Below are positions 35,300 to 43,055 of a stretch of 56,361 nt of DNA, piece by piece. The translations under genes were made by a program, and so were the position numbers. This DNA is from RGIG990 sp045589455. Lineage in GTDB: Bacteria; Verrucomicrobiota; Kiritimatiellia; RFP12; UBA3636. Numbering within the stretch: position 1 is the stretch's first letter; every line of letters begins with the position of its first letter. The notes below the pieces were generated by a model. The model did not search any database. It was given only the letters and a program-made list of their open reading frames with translations, and was not told where the DNA came from. The DNA is taken from positions 1 through 56,361 of the forward strand of contig JAZNPC010000001.1 in NCBI GenBank assembly GCA_045589455.1, in the 5' to 3' direction.

Positions 35300-37063
35300 T
35301 TATTTTTTTGGTGGACGAGGTCCGCGTCTAAAATTACCTTGAGGCTTACGTCCGCCTCCAAAGCCACGAGCATGAGCTCCACTTCCATTATTGGATGATG
35401 GCTTTTTGCGTGGCACATCTGTTGTTGGTGCAGGCACCTCAGCAAATAGCTCATCTGCAGGCTGCTGGCAGTGTAGTGGCTCACCTAGGAGTGTCTCAAT
35501 ATCTGGAATGATAAAGGACTCATCCTCACAAGCAAAGGAAACTGCTGTTCCCATTGTTCCTGCGCGGCCAGTACGGCCGATACGGTGAATATAGTCATCT
35601 GCCTCATATGGGAAATCATAGTTTACAACAAGAGAAATGTCATCAACATGGATTCCACGGCCAGCAACATCTGTTGCAACAACTAGCTTAATCTTTCCAC
35701 TACGGAAATCCTCAAGAATGCGGCAACGTTTCTTCTGATCCACATCTCCAGAAAGCATTTCTGCTGTGATACCTTGGCGAGCTAGTCTATAAACTAACTC
35801 CTCACAATCACGCTTACGGTTTCTAAAGATGATAATACGACCATATTTGTCGCTCTTTAGAATATTATATAGAACCGTAAACTTCTCGCGGGCTGCAATT
35901 GGATATACTAGCTGACGAATTGTGTCAACAGTGCCGTGCTCAGGGTCAACTGAAACCTGAACTGGGTTTGGCATCCACTGCTCTGCTAGGCGCATTACTT
36001 CATCATTAAGTGTTGCAGAAAATAGAAGCGTTTGGCGCATATTCTTTTCTGGAAGTAGGCGAACAATGCGGCGAACATCAGGAATAAAGCCCATATCTAG
36101 CATGCGATCTGCTTCATCGATAACGAGGGTTTGGATTCCGCGTAAATCTAGCACATGGTTTCTGCAGAAATCTAGTAGGCGGCCTGGTGTGGCAGCAACT
36201 AGATCGATAGGAGCTTCAAGCACAGTCTTTAGCTGCTTATCATAGTCCATACCACCAAATACTGCAATACTTCTTAGACCGCAATATTTACCTAGTGCCT
36301 CTGCATCCTTTTGGATTTGCATTACTAGCTCGCGGGTTGGTGCTAGAACAAGCGCTGCTGGGCGGCCAATCTTTATTGGACGGCTTTCCACATTGCTTAG
36401 CATTCGCTTTAAAATAGAAATTAGGAAGGCGGCTGTTTTTCCTGTACCGGTTTGAGCCTTACCTGCCACATTTAGCCCAGACATTGTTTTATCTAATGTC
36501 TCTGCCTGAATAGGTGTGCAGTATTGGAAGCCTAAATCATAGATAGCGTGCATGATTGGATTTGGTAAATCAAATTCATGGAAGCGCTTCTTATCGTCCA
36601 CTACTGGAACATGAAATTCTGATAAATCCCAAGATAATTCAACTGGTGGGATTGCAAAGAATTTATCCTCTTGAAGAGCCTTAGCAATTTCCTCGCGTGA
36701 AATTGAGCCTTTATCAGCCTGCTGTGGTTGCTTTTGCTGATGTGGCTTTTGTGAGTGGTTCTTTTGCTTGTTGTTTTGTTTATTACCACCCTGCTGCTGA
36801 GGCTTATTGCCTTGCTTAGCATTTTGCTTATTATTTTGGTCCTTCTTACCCTGCTGATTATTTTTCTTGTTTACAGGATTTTTTTGCTGTTGCTTATTTT
36901 TATTAGGACCTTGCTTATTATTTTTTGTCTTCTTAGAGGAGTTTTGTGTATTAGGATTCTTTCCCTTTTTGTTTTGCTTAGTATTAGCAGAAAGGGAGTC
37001 CTTTTTTGCAACTACAGTTTTAAGCTTAGTTGCTATAGTTTTGAAAAAACTCTTTATTGACAT
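35300..37063 (-). CDS. DEAD-box RNA helicase with Asn/Lys/Gln-rich N-terminus
   Basis: A 587-residue ATP-dependent RNA helicase. The core begins near residue 165 with the Q motif (LGFQYCTPIQAETL), then AQTGTGKT (203-210), PTRELVMQI, DEAD (316-319), SAT (349-351), and lobe 2 with GRIIIFRNRKRDCEEL, VATDVAGRGIHVDDISLVVNYD and HRIGRTGRAG. The first 120 residues are a low-complexity Lys/Asn/Gln tract and the C-terminus is Gly/Arg-rich, both typical of disordered RNA-binding tails that can drive condensation. It resembles RhlE-like helicases. Likely roles are ribosome assembly or RNA decay. Confidence 0.93.
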   Translation of the reverse strand: MSIKSFFKTIATKLKTVVAKKDSLSANTKQNKKGKNPNTQNSSKKTKNNKQGPNKNKQQQKNPVNKKNNQQGKKDQNNKQNAKQGNKPQQQGGNKQNNKQKNHSQKPHQQKQPQQADKGSISREEIAKALQEDKFFAIPPVELSWDLSEFHVPVVDDKKRFHEFDLPNPIMHAIYDLGFQYCTPIQAETLDKTMSGLNVAGKAQTGTGKTAAFLISILKRMLSNVESRPIKIGRPAALVLAPTRELVMQIQKDAEALGKYCGLRSIAVFGGMDYDKQLKTVLEAPIDLVAATPGRLLDFCRNHVLDLRGIQTLVIDEADRMLDMGFIPDVRRIVRLLPEKNMRQTLLFSATLNDEVMRLAEQWMPNPVQVSVDPEHGTVDTIRQLVYPIAAREKFTVLYNILKSDKYGRIIIFRNRKRDCEELVYRLARQGITAEMLSGDVDQKKRCRILEDFRSGKIKLVVATDVAGRGIHVDDISLVVNYDFPYEADDYIHRIGRTGRAGTMGTAVSFACEDESFIIPDIETLLGEPLHCQQPADELFAEVPAPTTDVPRKKPSSNNGSGAHARGFGGGRKPQGNFRRGPRPPKK

Positions 37064-37194
37064 ATTTTTGTTAAACTAGTGCCTTTTATTTTAAATTTAA
37101 AGGCAACAAACACTTTTAATAAGCGATAGTATAATATAAACGACAACGGACACCCCAATAGAGATGCCCGCTGCCGATAACAAAGTACGTAGGA

Positions 37195-37599
37195 TTAACG
37201 CTTTGAGAACTGGAAGCGACGGCGTGCACCGCGCAAACCTGGCTTTTTACGTTCCTTCATACGTGGGTCACGTGTCAAGCAACCTGCTGCCTTCAATGCT
37301 GCACGTAGTGAAGAATCTGCTTCACATAGAGCACGTGAAAGAGCGTGGCGAACTGCGCCTGCCTGACCTGAGATACCGCCGCCCTTTACGAATGCCTTGA
37401 TGTCGAACTTACCTTCAACACCAGCAATCTCTAGTGGCTGGAATACATACTTTAGAAGAGCATCGCTCTTGAAGTATTCCTTTGTGTCACGGCGATTAAC
37501 TGCACACACACCAGTACCATTTGAGAGCTGAACGCGTGCGACTGCTGTCTTACGACGACCTGTTGCAGCTGAGATATAATCTACTTTCTTGTCTGCCAT
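37195..37599 (-). CDS. rpsI: 30S ribosomal protein S9
   Basis: A 134-residue S9. It starts DYISAATGRRKTAVARVQL, has GGGISGQAGAVRHALSRAL in the middle and ends in the tail GLRGARRRFQFSKR that reaches the P-site tRNA. Length is normal. It lies 30 bp downstream of rplM in the usual rplM-rpsI operon. Confidence 0.98.
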   Translation of the reverse strand: MADKKVDYISAATGRRKTAVARVQLSNGTGVCAVNRRDTKEYFKSDALLKYVFQPLEIAGVEGKFDIKAFVKGGGISGQAGAVRHALSRALCEADSSLRAALKAAGCLTRDPRMKERKKPGLRGARRRFQFSKR

Positions 37600-37629
37600 A
37601 TTCTGTCCTTATCGGTTATTGGTGTGAAA

Positions 37630-38052
37630 TTACATAGCTACTGGCTTTTGAGCAGCGTGTGGGTGCTCTGGGCCTACATAGACCTTAAGGCGACGCATCA
37701 TCTCACGAGCAAGCTTGTTGCCTGGAAGCATGCCTTCTACAGCCTTCTTGATAATCCAATCTGGGTGCTTTACGCGCATCTGAGCAGCTGTTGTCTCATA
37801 AAGACCACTGCGCCAGCCTGTGTAGTGCTGGTAAATCTTCTCTTGCTCTTTCTTACCTGTGAACTTAACCTTCTCACAGTTTACTACGATTACGAATGCG
37901 CCTGTATCTACCCATGGAGTGTAGGTTGGCTGATCTTTGCCACGAAGTGCGTTAGCGATCTGTACAGCAAGGCGACCTACTGTCTTGCCAGCTGCATCAA
38001 CGACTAACCATCTGCGGTTGTCACCTGGATCTTTTGGTACGAATGTTTTCAT
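37630..38052 (-). CDS. rplM: 50S ribosomal protein L13
   Basis: A 140-residue L13, an early assembly protein of the large subunit. Landmarks are RRWLVVDAAGKTVGRLAVQIANALRGK, the PWVDTGAFVIVVN segment, YQHYTGWRSGLYETTA and AVEGMLPGNKLAREMMRRLKVY. It is first in the rplM-rpsI operon, with a strong promoter about 150 bp upstream and a leader of about 145 nt. Confidence 0.98.
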   Translation of the reverse strand: MKTFVPKDPGDNRRWLVVDAAGKTVGRLAVQIANALRGKDQPTYTPWVDTGAFVIVVNCEKVKFTGKKEQEKIYQHYTGWRSGLYETTAAQMRVKHPDWIIKKAVEGMLPGNKLAREMMRRLKVYVGPEHPHAAQKPVAM

Positions 38053-38203
38053 TTATTTCCTGTATTTCTTTTGCTAAGAATTATTTAAACCTATTACTTT
38101 ATATATAGAGGAGGGAACTCTGAAAGCAAACAGCTTAAAAATTCGAGTTTTTTTGTGATGTAACCCGCAGGAGTAAACCGGGCTATAAGACAAATGAGTT
38201 ATT
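38053..38203 (-). promoter_or_regulatory. rplM-rpsI leader, possible autoregulatory RNA
   Basis: Between the predicted promoter and the rplM ATG is a leader of about 145 nt containing a small hairpin CCCG/CGGG (38163-38180) and a purine-rich site AGGAAATAA before the start. L13 leaders that mediate feedback are known in other phyla; that this is one is inference from position only. Confidence 0.35.
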
Positions 38204-38233
38204 ATTATGCGATATTTTGGCCGAAATAGTCAA
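38204..38233 (-). promoter_or_regulatory. Promoter of rplM-rpsI
   Basis: On the minus strand, TTGACT (38228-38233), an 18-nt spacer and CATAAT (38204-38209) form a strong sigma-70-type promoter. The remaining sequence up to the ATPase stop at 38411 shows nothing recognisable. Confidence 0.65.
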
Positions 38234-38410
38234 CACTCTTTTTTAATTTCAGCAACAAAAAATGCCATTTTTTTTCGGGGGATTAAGGTGTAATCACAAA
38301 AGTAGTAGTTAGATTTTGTAGAGTTGGCGTGGTAGCTAGAAATGCGAAGATAGAACATTAGACAAGAGACGTTAGAGCAACTCACATCTACCGTTTTTGG
38401 TTGTGGTGGG

Positions 38411-39571
38411 TTATAAAAATATTGATGATGTATTCTTATAATTTAAAAATTTAACCCCATCTATTTCTGGAGATAGTTCTCCACTATATATTACATACCC
38501 ATCGGTAAACTTGGATGAAAGCTTTTTCATTTTTATCAAATTTTTACAAAAATCATCATTCCATGTGGCACTTGCTTTTATTTCAACTGGCACTAATTGG
38601 TTATGATTAGCCCGATAAACCAAATCTGCCTCCATGCCTTGTGAATCACGGAGAAAATATAGTTCTGGCAATTTTCCTAAATTTAGTTGATGCTTGAGAG
38701 CTTCAATCACTACCATATTTTCAAAAAGTCCTCCTAATAAAGGATCCCTTGCTACCTGTTCATAAGAATTTATGCCTAAAAGCCAAGAAACAAGCCCAAC
38801 CTCTGTAAAATAAAGTTTTTGACTTTTCACTAACCGCTTACCAAAGTTTTCATAATAACATGGTAATCTAAATATTATGAAGCTTGCTTCGAGCACAGAC
38901 AACCACTGCTGTAGTGTCTGTGAAGACACCCCAACATCATTACTGAGCGAAGACAAATTTATCAACTGCCCTACTCTTCCTGCTAATAGTTTAATAAAAG
39001 TTTCAAAAGAAGAGAGGTTTTTAATATTTAATATCATTCTCAAGTCTTTTTCAACATATGTAGAAAAATAATCTCGATAAAGATCTCTTGAATCTATACC
39101 TTTATCATACAATCGAGGCATAAAGCCATTATATAGGTATTCATCACGATCTAAGCTTATACCTGCATTATTAAGTTCTTCCATTGAAAGTGGTAATAAT
39201 TTTAATATACCCGTTCTTCCTGCAAGCGATTGTGCAACACTTTGGCCAAGAAGCGGTTGATGACTACCTGTAAGAATATATTGTCCAGCAATATTTGTTT
39301 CATCCACAATCGTTTGAATATAACTTAACAATTCAGGCACGCGTTGGATTTCATCAAGGATTACAGGTGCAGAATATAATTTCAAAAATCCTCTTGGGTC
39401 TTTTTGAGCCATTTCACGAACATCTAGATTCTCAAGGCTTACATATTTATATGTAGGGAAAACGGCTTTAGCAAGTGTTGTTTTACCAGATTGCCGAGGT
39501 CCAGTAATAGTTACAACTGGATACATTTTTGATAGGTTACGTAGCTGAGTTTCTATTTTTCGAGAAATCAT
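38411..39571 (-). CDS. AAA ATPase with C-terminal DUF4143 domain (copy 3)
   Basis: A 386-residue AAA_14 + DUF4143 protein. Walker A is GPRQSGKTT and Walker B VILDEIQRVP; YILTGSHQPLL is the sensor-like segment. The nuclease-like C-terminus keeps D316 (EADLVY) and E330-I-K332 (VEIKASA). I start it at 39571 because GGAGG (39576-39580) lies 4 nt upstream; an ATG at 39586 precedes it. A perfect 21-bp-arm palindrome covers its -35 box. It sits upstream of rplM in the same direction but 358 bp away, so it is a separate unit. It is clearly diverged from copies 1 and 2. Confidence 0.88.
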   Translation of the reverse strand: MISRKIETQLRNLSKMYPVVTITGPRQSGKTTLAKAVFPTYKYVSLENLDVREMAQKDPRGFLKLYSAPVILDEIQRVPELLSYIQTIVDETNIAGQYILTGSHQPLLGQSVAQSLAGRTGILKLLPLSMEELNNAGISLDRDEYLYNGFMPRLYDKGIDSRDLYRDYFSTYVEKDLRMILNIKNLSSFETFIKLLAGRVGQLINLSSLSNDVGVSSQTLQQWLSVLEASFIIFRLPCYYENFGKRLVKSQKLYFTEVGLVSWLLGINSYEQVARDPLLGGLFENMVVIEALKHQLNLGKLPELYFLRDSQGMEADLVYRANHNQLVPVEIKASATWNDDFCKNLIKMKKLSSKFTDGYVIYSGELSPEIDGVKFLNYKNTSSIFL

Positions 39572-39600
39572 AATACCTCCATACATTTATAACAAGGAGT

Positions 39601-39629
39601 AATATATTCTTTTTTCCAACAAATTTCAA
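39601..39629 (-). promoter_or_regulatory. Promoter of DUF4143 ATPase copy 3
   Basis: On the minus strand, TTGAAA (39624-39629), a 17-nt spacer and TATATT (39601-39606). The -35 is inside the gene-proximal arm of the palindrome at 39611-39655. Confidence 0.65.
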
Positions 39630-39655
39630 GTACAACTTGAAATTTGTTGGAAAAA
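39611..39655. repeat. Perfect 21-bp inverted repeat over the ATPase copy 3 promoter
   Basis: The arms 39611-39631 (TTTTTCCAACAAATTTCAAG plus T) and 39635-39655 are exact reverse complements around the 3-nt loop ACA. The arms contain CTTGAAATTT/AAATTTCAAG. It overlaps the -35 and could be an operator for a dimeric regulator, or a strong hairpin if transcribed. It has little GC and no T-run suited to a terminator of a neighbouring gene. Confidence 0.85.
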
Positions 39656-39858
39656 TATGATGTGTCAAAATAAAAATACACCGAAAAATAAACTCAATGC
39701 CCATATTCCCGAAATGATAAAACTATTAGCTAATGGAATACAATGAATACAGTATATTCTAAAAATTTCATGAAGCCTAACATTGTGTTGCATGGCAGAT
39801 TTTTATACAACAGAAGAAAAATTTGGCATTAATTGGTCTGAAACTATACATAAATGCT

Positions 39859-40926
39859 TCATAGATTAATTCCTTTCAAAATTGATTCTAGGCTTCCACC
39901 TGGGCGAATGTGTCCAATCCATATTTCCTCAGCATTTTTTAAAACATAAAAGTTACACACATTTGCTCTTTGCTTGTTTATTCCTACTTCAGATCCAATA
40001 GGAGAAATTAATAAGCATCTATTTTCATCAATAGCTTGCTTTAAATTTTCATCTACTGCAGAAGGAATACCTCCAGGGCACACCTTTATTATGGGGCGAT
40101 TTTTTGCCAAGCATTTTTCTAAAACGCATCTTTCTTCATAGCTACTAAAGGTTGAAATTACAGGATTATTCTTTTGAGCAGAATCTATTTCAAAACCTTT
40201 TTTTATACATTGCATCTTGCCGTTATTTAGTCCTTCACTTGCAACAAATGCAGTTAGAGGCTCATTTAGTAGCTCTATATTACCAAGAGAAAATTGCGTG
40301 ACTGAACCGAAGCGATCCTGCTCCCAATTTCTAGGATTATTTTCTATATAATTTCTTATATTTTCAAGTTTTTGATGATTTGAAATAAGAACATCATAGT
40401 AGCTTGACTGCCATAGTTTTGCACCTATATCTGGACATTTATTTTGTTTTTTTAGTTTTAAATAAATGTTAGAGGTATAGCTTTTAAAGCCACCAATAAT
40501 CTGAGATAAATTTTTGGTTTGGGTTTGGGGGCGGAGCCCCAAACCCACGATATTAGAAGATGGGCGGAGCCCCAAACCCACGATATTAGAAGAGCAATGC
40601 CCCAAACTAGCGGAATTAGAAGAAGAGCGATATCCCACACCACCATTATATCGTGGGTCTGGGGCTCTGCCCCCAGACCCAGACCCAGACAGTTTCACTA
40701 TCATGTGTATGTGATTGGGCATCACCACATGCTTGTCTATATATACATTTTTATATGTTTGGGGGAGCTTTTGAATGTTTTCTTCAATCGCATTACCTAG
40801 TTCATTGAGGATACATTGTTCTTCTACAATAGCACCAAGAAGGCTTTTGTTTTGTGCCACTTGAAAAGTAACAAAAAACCAGCCTTCATCATAGTTTATA
40901 TTCTTATTGCGTAACCCCAAGCCCAT
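39859..40926 (-). CDS. REP-associated tyrosine transposase fused to a DprA/LOG-like domain
   Basis: A 355-residue protein in two parts. Residues 1-210 are a Y1/HUH transposase of the RAYT group: WFFVTFQV, the metal-binding PNHIHMIV (H72, H74), GGFKSYTSNI and the catalytic Tyr in SSYYDVLI (Y176 or Y177) followed by NIRNYIENNPRNW. Residues 79-137 are an insertion encoded by REP-like palindromes, including an 11-residue direct repeat SSNIVGLGLRP at 112-133. Residues about 225-350 look like a DprA/LOG-type Rossmann fold: AFVASEG, STFSSYEERCVLEKCL, RPIIKVCPGGIP, RCLLISPIGSE and EIWIGHIRPGGS. The fusion is unusual. It lies 49 bp after gspG. Confidence 0.8.
   Translation of the reverse strand: MGLGLRNKNINYDEGWFFVTFQVAQNKSLLGAIVEEQCILNELGNAIEENIQKLPQTYKNVYIDKHVVMPNHIHMIVKLSGSGSGGRAPDPRYNGGVGYRSSSNSASLGHCSSNIVGLGLRPSSNIVGLGLRPQTQTKNLSQIIGGFKSYTSNIYLKLKKQNKCPDIGAKLWQSSYYDVLISNHQKLENIRNYIENNPRNWEQDRFGSVTQFSLGNIELLNEPLTAFVASEGLNNGKMQCIKKGFEIDSAQKNNPVISTFSSYEERCVLEKCLAKNRPIIKVCPGGIPSAVDENLKQAIDENRCLLISPIGSEVGINKQRANVCNFYVLKNAEEIWIGHIRPGGSLESILKGINL
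40521..40680. repeat. REP-like palindrome cluster inside the transposase gene
   Basis: A 10-bp-stem hairpin GGGTTTGGGG/CCCCAAACCC (40521-40546, loop GCGGAG) is followed by ACGATATTAGAAGA. The 32-bp block from 40529 is repeated at 40562-40593 (33-bp period). A third, decayed copy begins near 40599. An inverted copy, GGGTCTGGGG/CCCCAGACCC (40655-40680, loop CTCTGC), carries the same ATATCG flank. Direct plus inverted units resemble a BIME. All of it is read in frame by the transposase gene on the minus strand. Confidence 0.85.
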
Positions 40927-40975
40927 TAGAAATTTTCCAATAGATCTAGTATAGAGGGATTATACGTGCCCGTTG

Positions 40976-41404
40976 TTATTTTGTGCTGGAGATGTCAGCA
41001 TCATAGCCTTCGCCGCCGACTTCTCCATCTGCACCATAGCATATTACCTCAAATGGCTCACCATTGCTGCCAGGAACGAGATATGCATAATCATTACCCC
41101 AAGGATCTAGTGGCACCTCACGAGAATCAAGATAGCCTTCTGGCTTATAATTTGTTGGAACAGGAGCTTCTGTTGGCTTTACAACCAATGCCTCTAAGCC
41201 CTGCTTTTGTGTTGGTGCTAATCCATTATCTGCAATATAAAGCTGAATTGCTGTTTTAAATGATTCAACCTGAATCTTCGCTGCATCATAGCGACCCTTG
41301 GTCGGTAAATCATTTAAAGCAATACCAACAATAGTACCCAAAAGCACCATAATACTTATTGCAATAAGAATTTCAACTAATGAAAAGCCTGCTTGTTTTG
41401 TCAT
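40976..41404 (-). CDS. gspG: GspG-type major pseudopilin
   Basis: A pseudopilin of about 142 residues. The prepilin-peptidase site is KQAG-FSLVEILIAISIMVLLG, with Glu at mature position 5 and a long hydrophobic helix. The C-terminal domain carries the GspG marks PTKGRYDAAKIQ, LYIADNGLAPTQKQGLEALV, LDPWGNDYAYLVPG and FEVICYGADGEVGGEG, the last holding the calcium-site region. It forms the type II secretion pseudopilus. TTG and GTG starts at 41416 and 41413 are possible. No other gsp gene is adjacent; gspE is 35 kb away. Confidence 0.9.
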   Translation of the reverse strand: MTKQAGFSLVEILIAISIMVLLGTIVGIALNDLPTKGRYDAAKIQVESFKTAIQLYIADNGLAPTQKQGLEALVVKPTEAPVPTNYKPEGYLDSREVPLDPWGNDYAYLVPGSNGEPFEVICYGADGEVGGEGYDADISSTK

Positions 41405-41419
41405 TTTATTCACCAATCC

Positions 41420-42271
41420 TTAAATGTTCTTGAGTTTCTCAACAACCTCTGCACGATCCTCGCGACTTGTAACACCAAACCATTCTGATTTTGTACGCAA
41501 AAGCTTAACCTTTACTGTTCCTGCTTTTAGCATTGTGCCTAGCTCGGTTGGCATTTGGTATTCTGCCTTTGGATTGCCTTCGCTCTGCTTTAGAAATTCT
41601 GGGAACCTAGCAATCAATGCATCCATATAGCTACGCTTAAAGCCAAATAGATTCATAGAAACAGGAGTGTTATCTGCAAAAGCTTCACCTGAATCACGAA
41701 TTATACCATCTGCCTCACGCTGAAGAGCTAAACGCTCTGTAATTTTTGTAAGGAAGCTTTCATCATCTATTTCGCAAACACCACGAGAAACTCCACCATA
41801 CTTTGAAAGTGTCTTTGATAATTCATAAGCAACCATACAAAATGTATTTGGCTCATTCTCCGTCTGCTTTAGATAGTCGTATGCAAGCTTAAAGCCCTCT
41901 GCACCATAAAAATCATCAGCATTTACAACAACAAAAGTATCGGAAATTACATTGCGTGCTGCCAATACTGCATGTGCTGTACCCCATGGCTTTGTTCTTC
42001 CTTCTGGAACAGAGAAGCCCTCTGGCAAATCGCTCAAATCCTGGATTGCATAAGCAACATTGAATTTTCCCTCCCAATGAGAACCAACGATTTCCTTAAA
42101 ATCCTTCTCAATATCCTTGCGAATAACAAAAACTACTCTGTCAAAGCCAGCCTCTTTAGCAAAGCGTACGCTATAATCTAGAATAAATTCTCCATTAGGG
42201 CCAACTGGGTCCATCTGTTTTAGGCCTCCATAGCGGCTACCCATTCCGGCGGCAAGAACTAATAAATCCAT
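41420..42271 (-). CDS. Sugar-1-phosphate nucleotidyltransferase-like protein
   Basis: A 283-residue nucleotidyltransferase. The N-terminal signature LLVLAAGMGSRYGGLKQMDPVGPNGE and later VVNADDFYGAEGF (metal-binding Asp pair) and FGFKRSYMDALIARFPEFL are typical of a GT-A-like family annotated as UTP-glucose-1-phosphate uridylyltransferase-like. It would activate a sugar phosphate to a nucleotide sugar in the cytoplasm. Substrate is not evident. GGAG lies 8 nt upstream of the ATG. It stands between an acyltransferase gene and gspG. Confidence 0.85.
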   Translation of the reverse strand: MDLLVLAAGMGSRYGGLKQMDPVGPNGEFILDYSVRFAKEAGFDRVVFVIRKDIEKDFKEIVGSHWEGKFNVAYAIQDLSDLPEGFSVPEGRTKPWGTAHAVLAARNVISDTFVVVNADDFYGAEGFKLAYDYLKQTENEPNTFCMVAYELSKTLSKYGGVSRGVCEIDDESFLTKITERLALQREADGIIRDSGEAFADNTPVSMNLFGFKRSYMDALIARFPEFLKQSEGNPKAEYQMPTELGTMLKAGTVKVKLLRTKSEWFGVTSREDRAEVVEKLKNI

Positions 42272-42305
42272 TTTATATCTCCTTAAATTTTAAAGCAAAT
42301 ATTGC

Positions 42306-43034
42306 TTATATTGTTTTCACACATTTTGCTGGAGCACCAACATATAATCCATTTGGCTCGGTTGGTTTTGTAACAACAGCTCCTGCTGCAAATACACAAT
42401 GCTCACCAATTGTACCAGTTGAATCTAAAACTGTTACGCGTGTGCCAAACCAACAATTTGCACCAATCTCAAGTGGTCCCCTTGTGCACATTCCACTTTG
42501 CTCTGCAAAAGGTGTTGGGTCGGCATAATCATATTCACCACCACTCAAGAAATAACAATATGCACCAACCATACTTCCCTGACGCATAGTTAGAGAATTT
42601 GAAGAAAACACTATGCAATTAGCAGAAATATTTACCTTATCCTCAAGAGTAATATTTCCATTTTTACAATATACAATGGAATTCTTACCAATATATACAT
42701 TGTTTCCAAAAGTAATGCCTTCGTTATCCTCGCCCTTTGCATCTACTACGCTATTATCGTCAAGTATAACACCATCACCAAAATGTATTTTTGAAGGATG
42801 ACGTAGGGTTACTCCACGGCCAATAACAAGCTTTTTTCCGCAGCTTCCTAAGAAGCAACGATAGAGCTTAGATCTAAAAAGTAGTCCTGCAGCACCAGGC
42901 ATATTTCCAAAAAGAAAAATGCAAAGCTCCATCATCAATGCCTTAAAGCGTGGCATTGGTCCATAATTTATGGCAAAGTACTTGCCGGCAGAAGAGCCCT
43001 TAGCATCTACTACTCCCTTTAGCTTTCCTTTCAT
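42306..43034 (-). CDS. Left-handed beta-helix acyltransferase
   Basis: A 242-residue hexapeptide-repeat protein (LbetaH). Repeats such as IHFGDGVILDDNSVVDAKG, ITFGNNVYIGKNSIVYCKNG, ITLEDKVNISANCIVFSSN and IGEHCVFAAGAVVTKPTEPNGLYVGAPAKCVK run from about residue 75 to the end, with a long loop near 160-190. An N-terminal extension of about 60 residues contains a hydrophobic stretch. It probably O- or N-acetylates a surface sugar and may work with the nucleotidyltransferase 34 bp downstream. Confidence 0.85.
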   Translation of the reverse strand: MKGKLKGVVDAKGSSAGKYFAINYGPMPRFKALMMELCIFLFGNMPGAAGLLFRSKLYRCFLGSCGKKLVIGRGVTLRHPSKIHFGDGVILDDNSVVDAKGEDNEGITFGNNVYIGKNSIVYCKNGNITLEDKVNISANCIVFSSNSLTMRQGSMVGAYCYFLSGGEYDYADPTPFAEQSGMCTRGPLEIGANCWFGTRVTVLDSTGTIGEHCVFAAGAVVTKPTEPNGLYVGAPAKCVKTI

Positions 43035-43055
43035 TGCATTTCTCCTAGTTAAATA

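Noticed and set aside
36755..37079. Hydrophobic plus-strand frames resembling membrane proteins
   Set aside because: They are the complement of the Lys/Asn/Gln-rich tail of the DEAD-box helicase gene, which turns into Leu, Phe and Ile codons.
39660..39870. Two very short frames (28 and 25 codons) downstream of the palindrome on the plus strand
   Set aside because: They are in different frames with no domain and no good ribosome sites. A decayed gene is possible but cannot be supported.
40514..40800. Plus-strand frames across the REP cluster
   Set aside because: They are antisense to the intact transposase gene and built from the palindromes, which read through in several frames.
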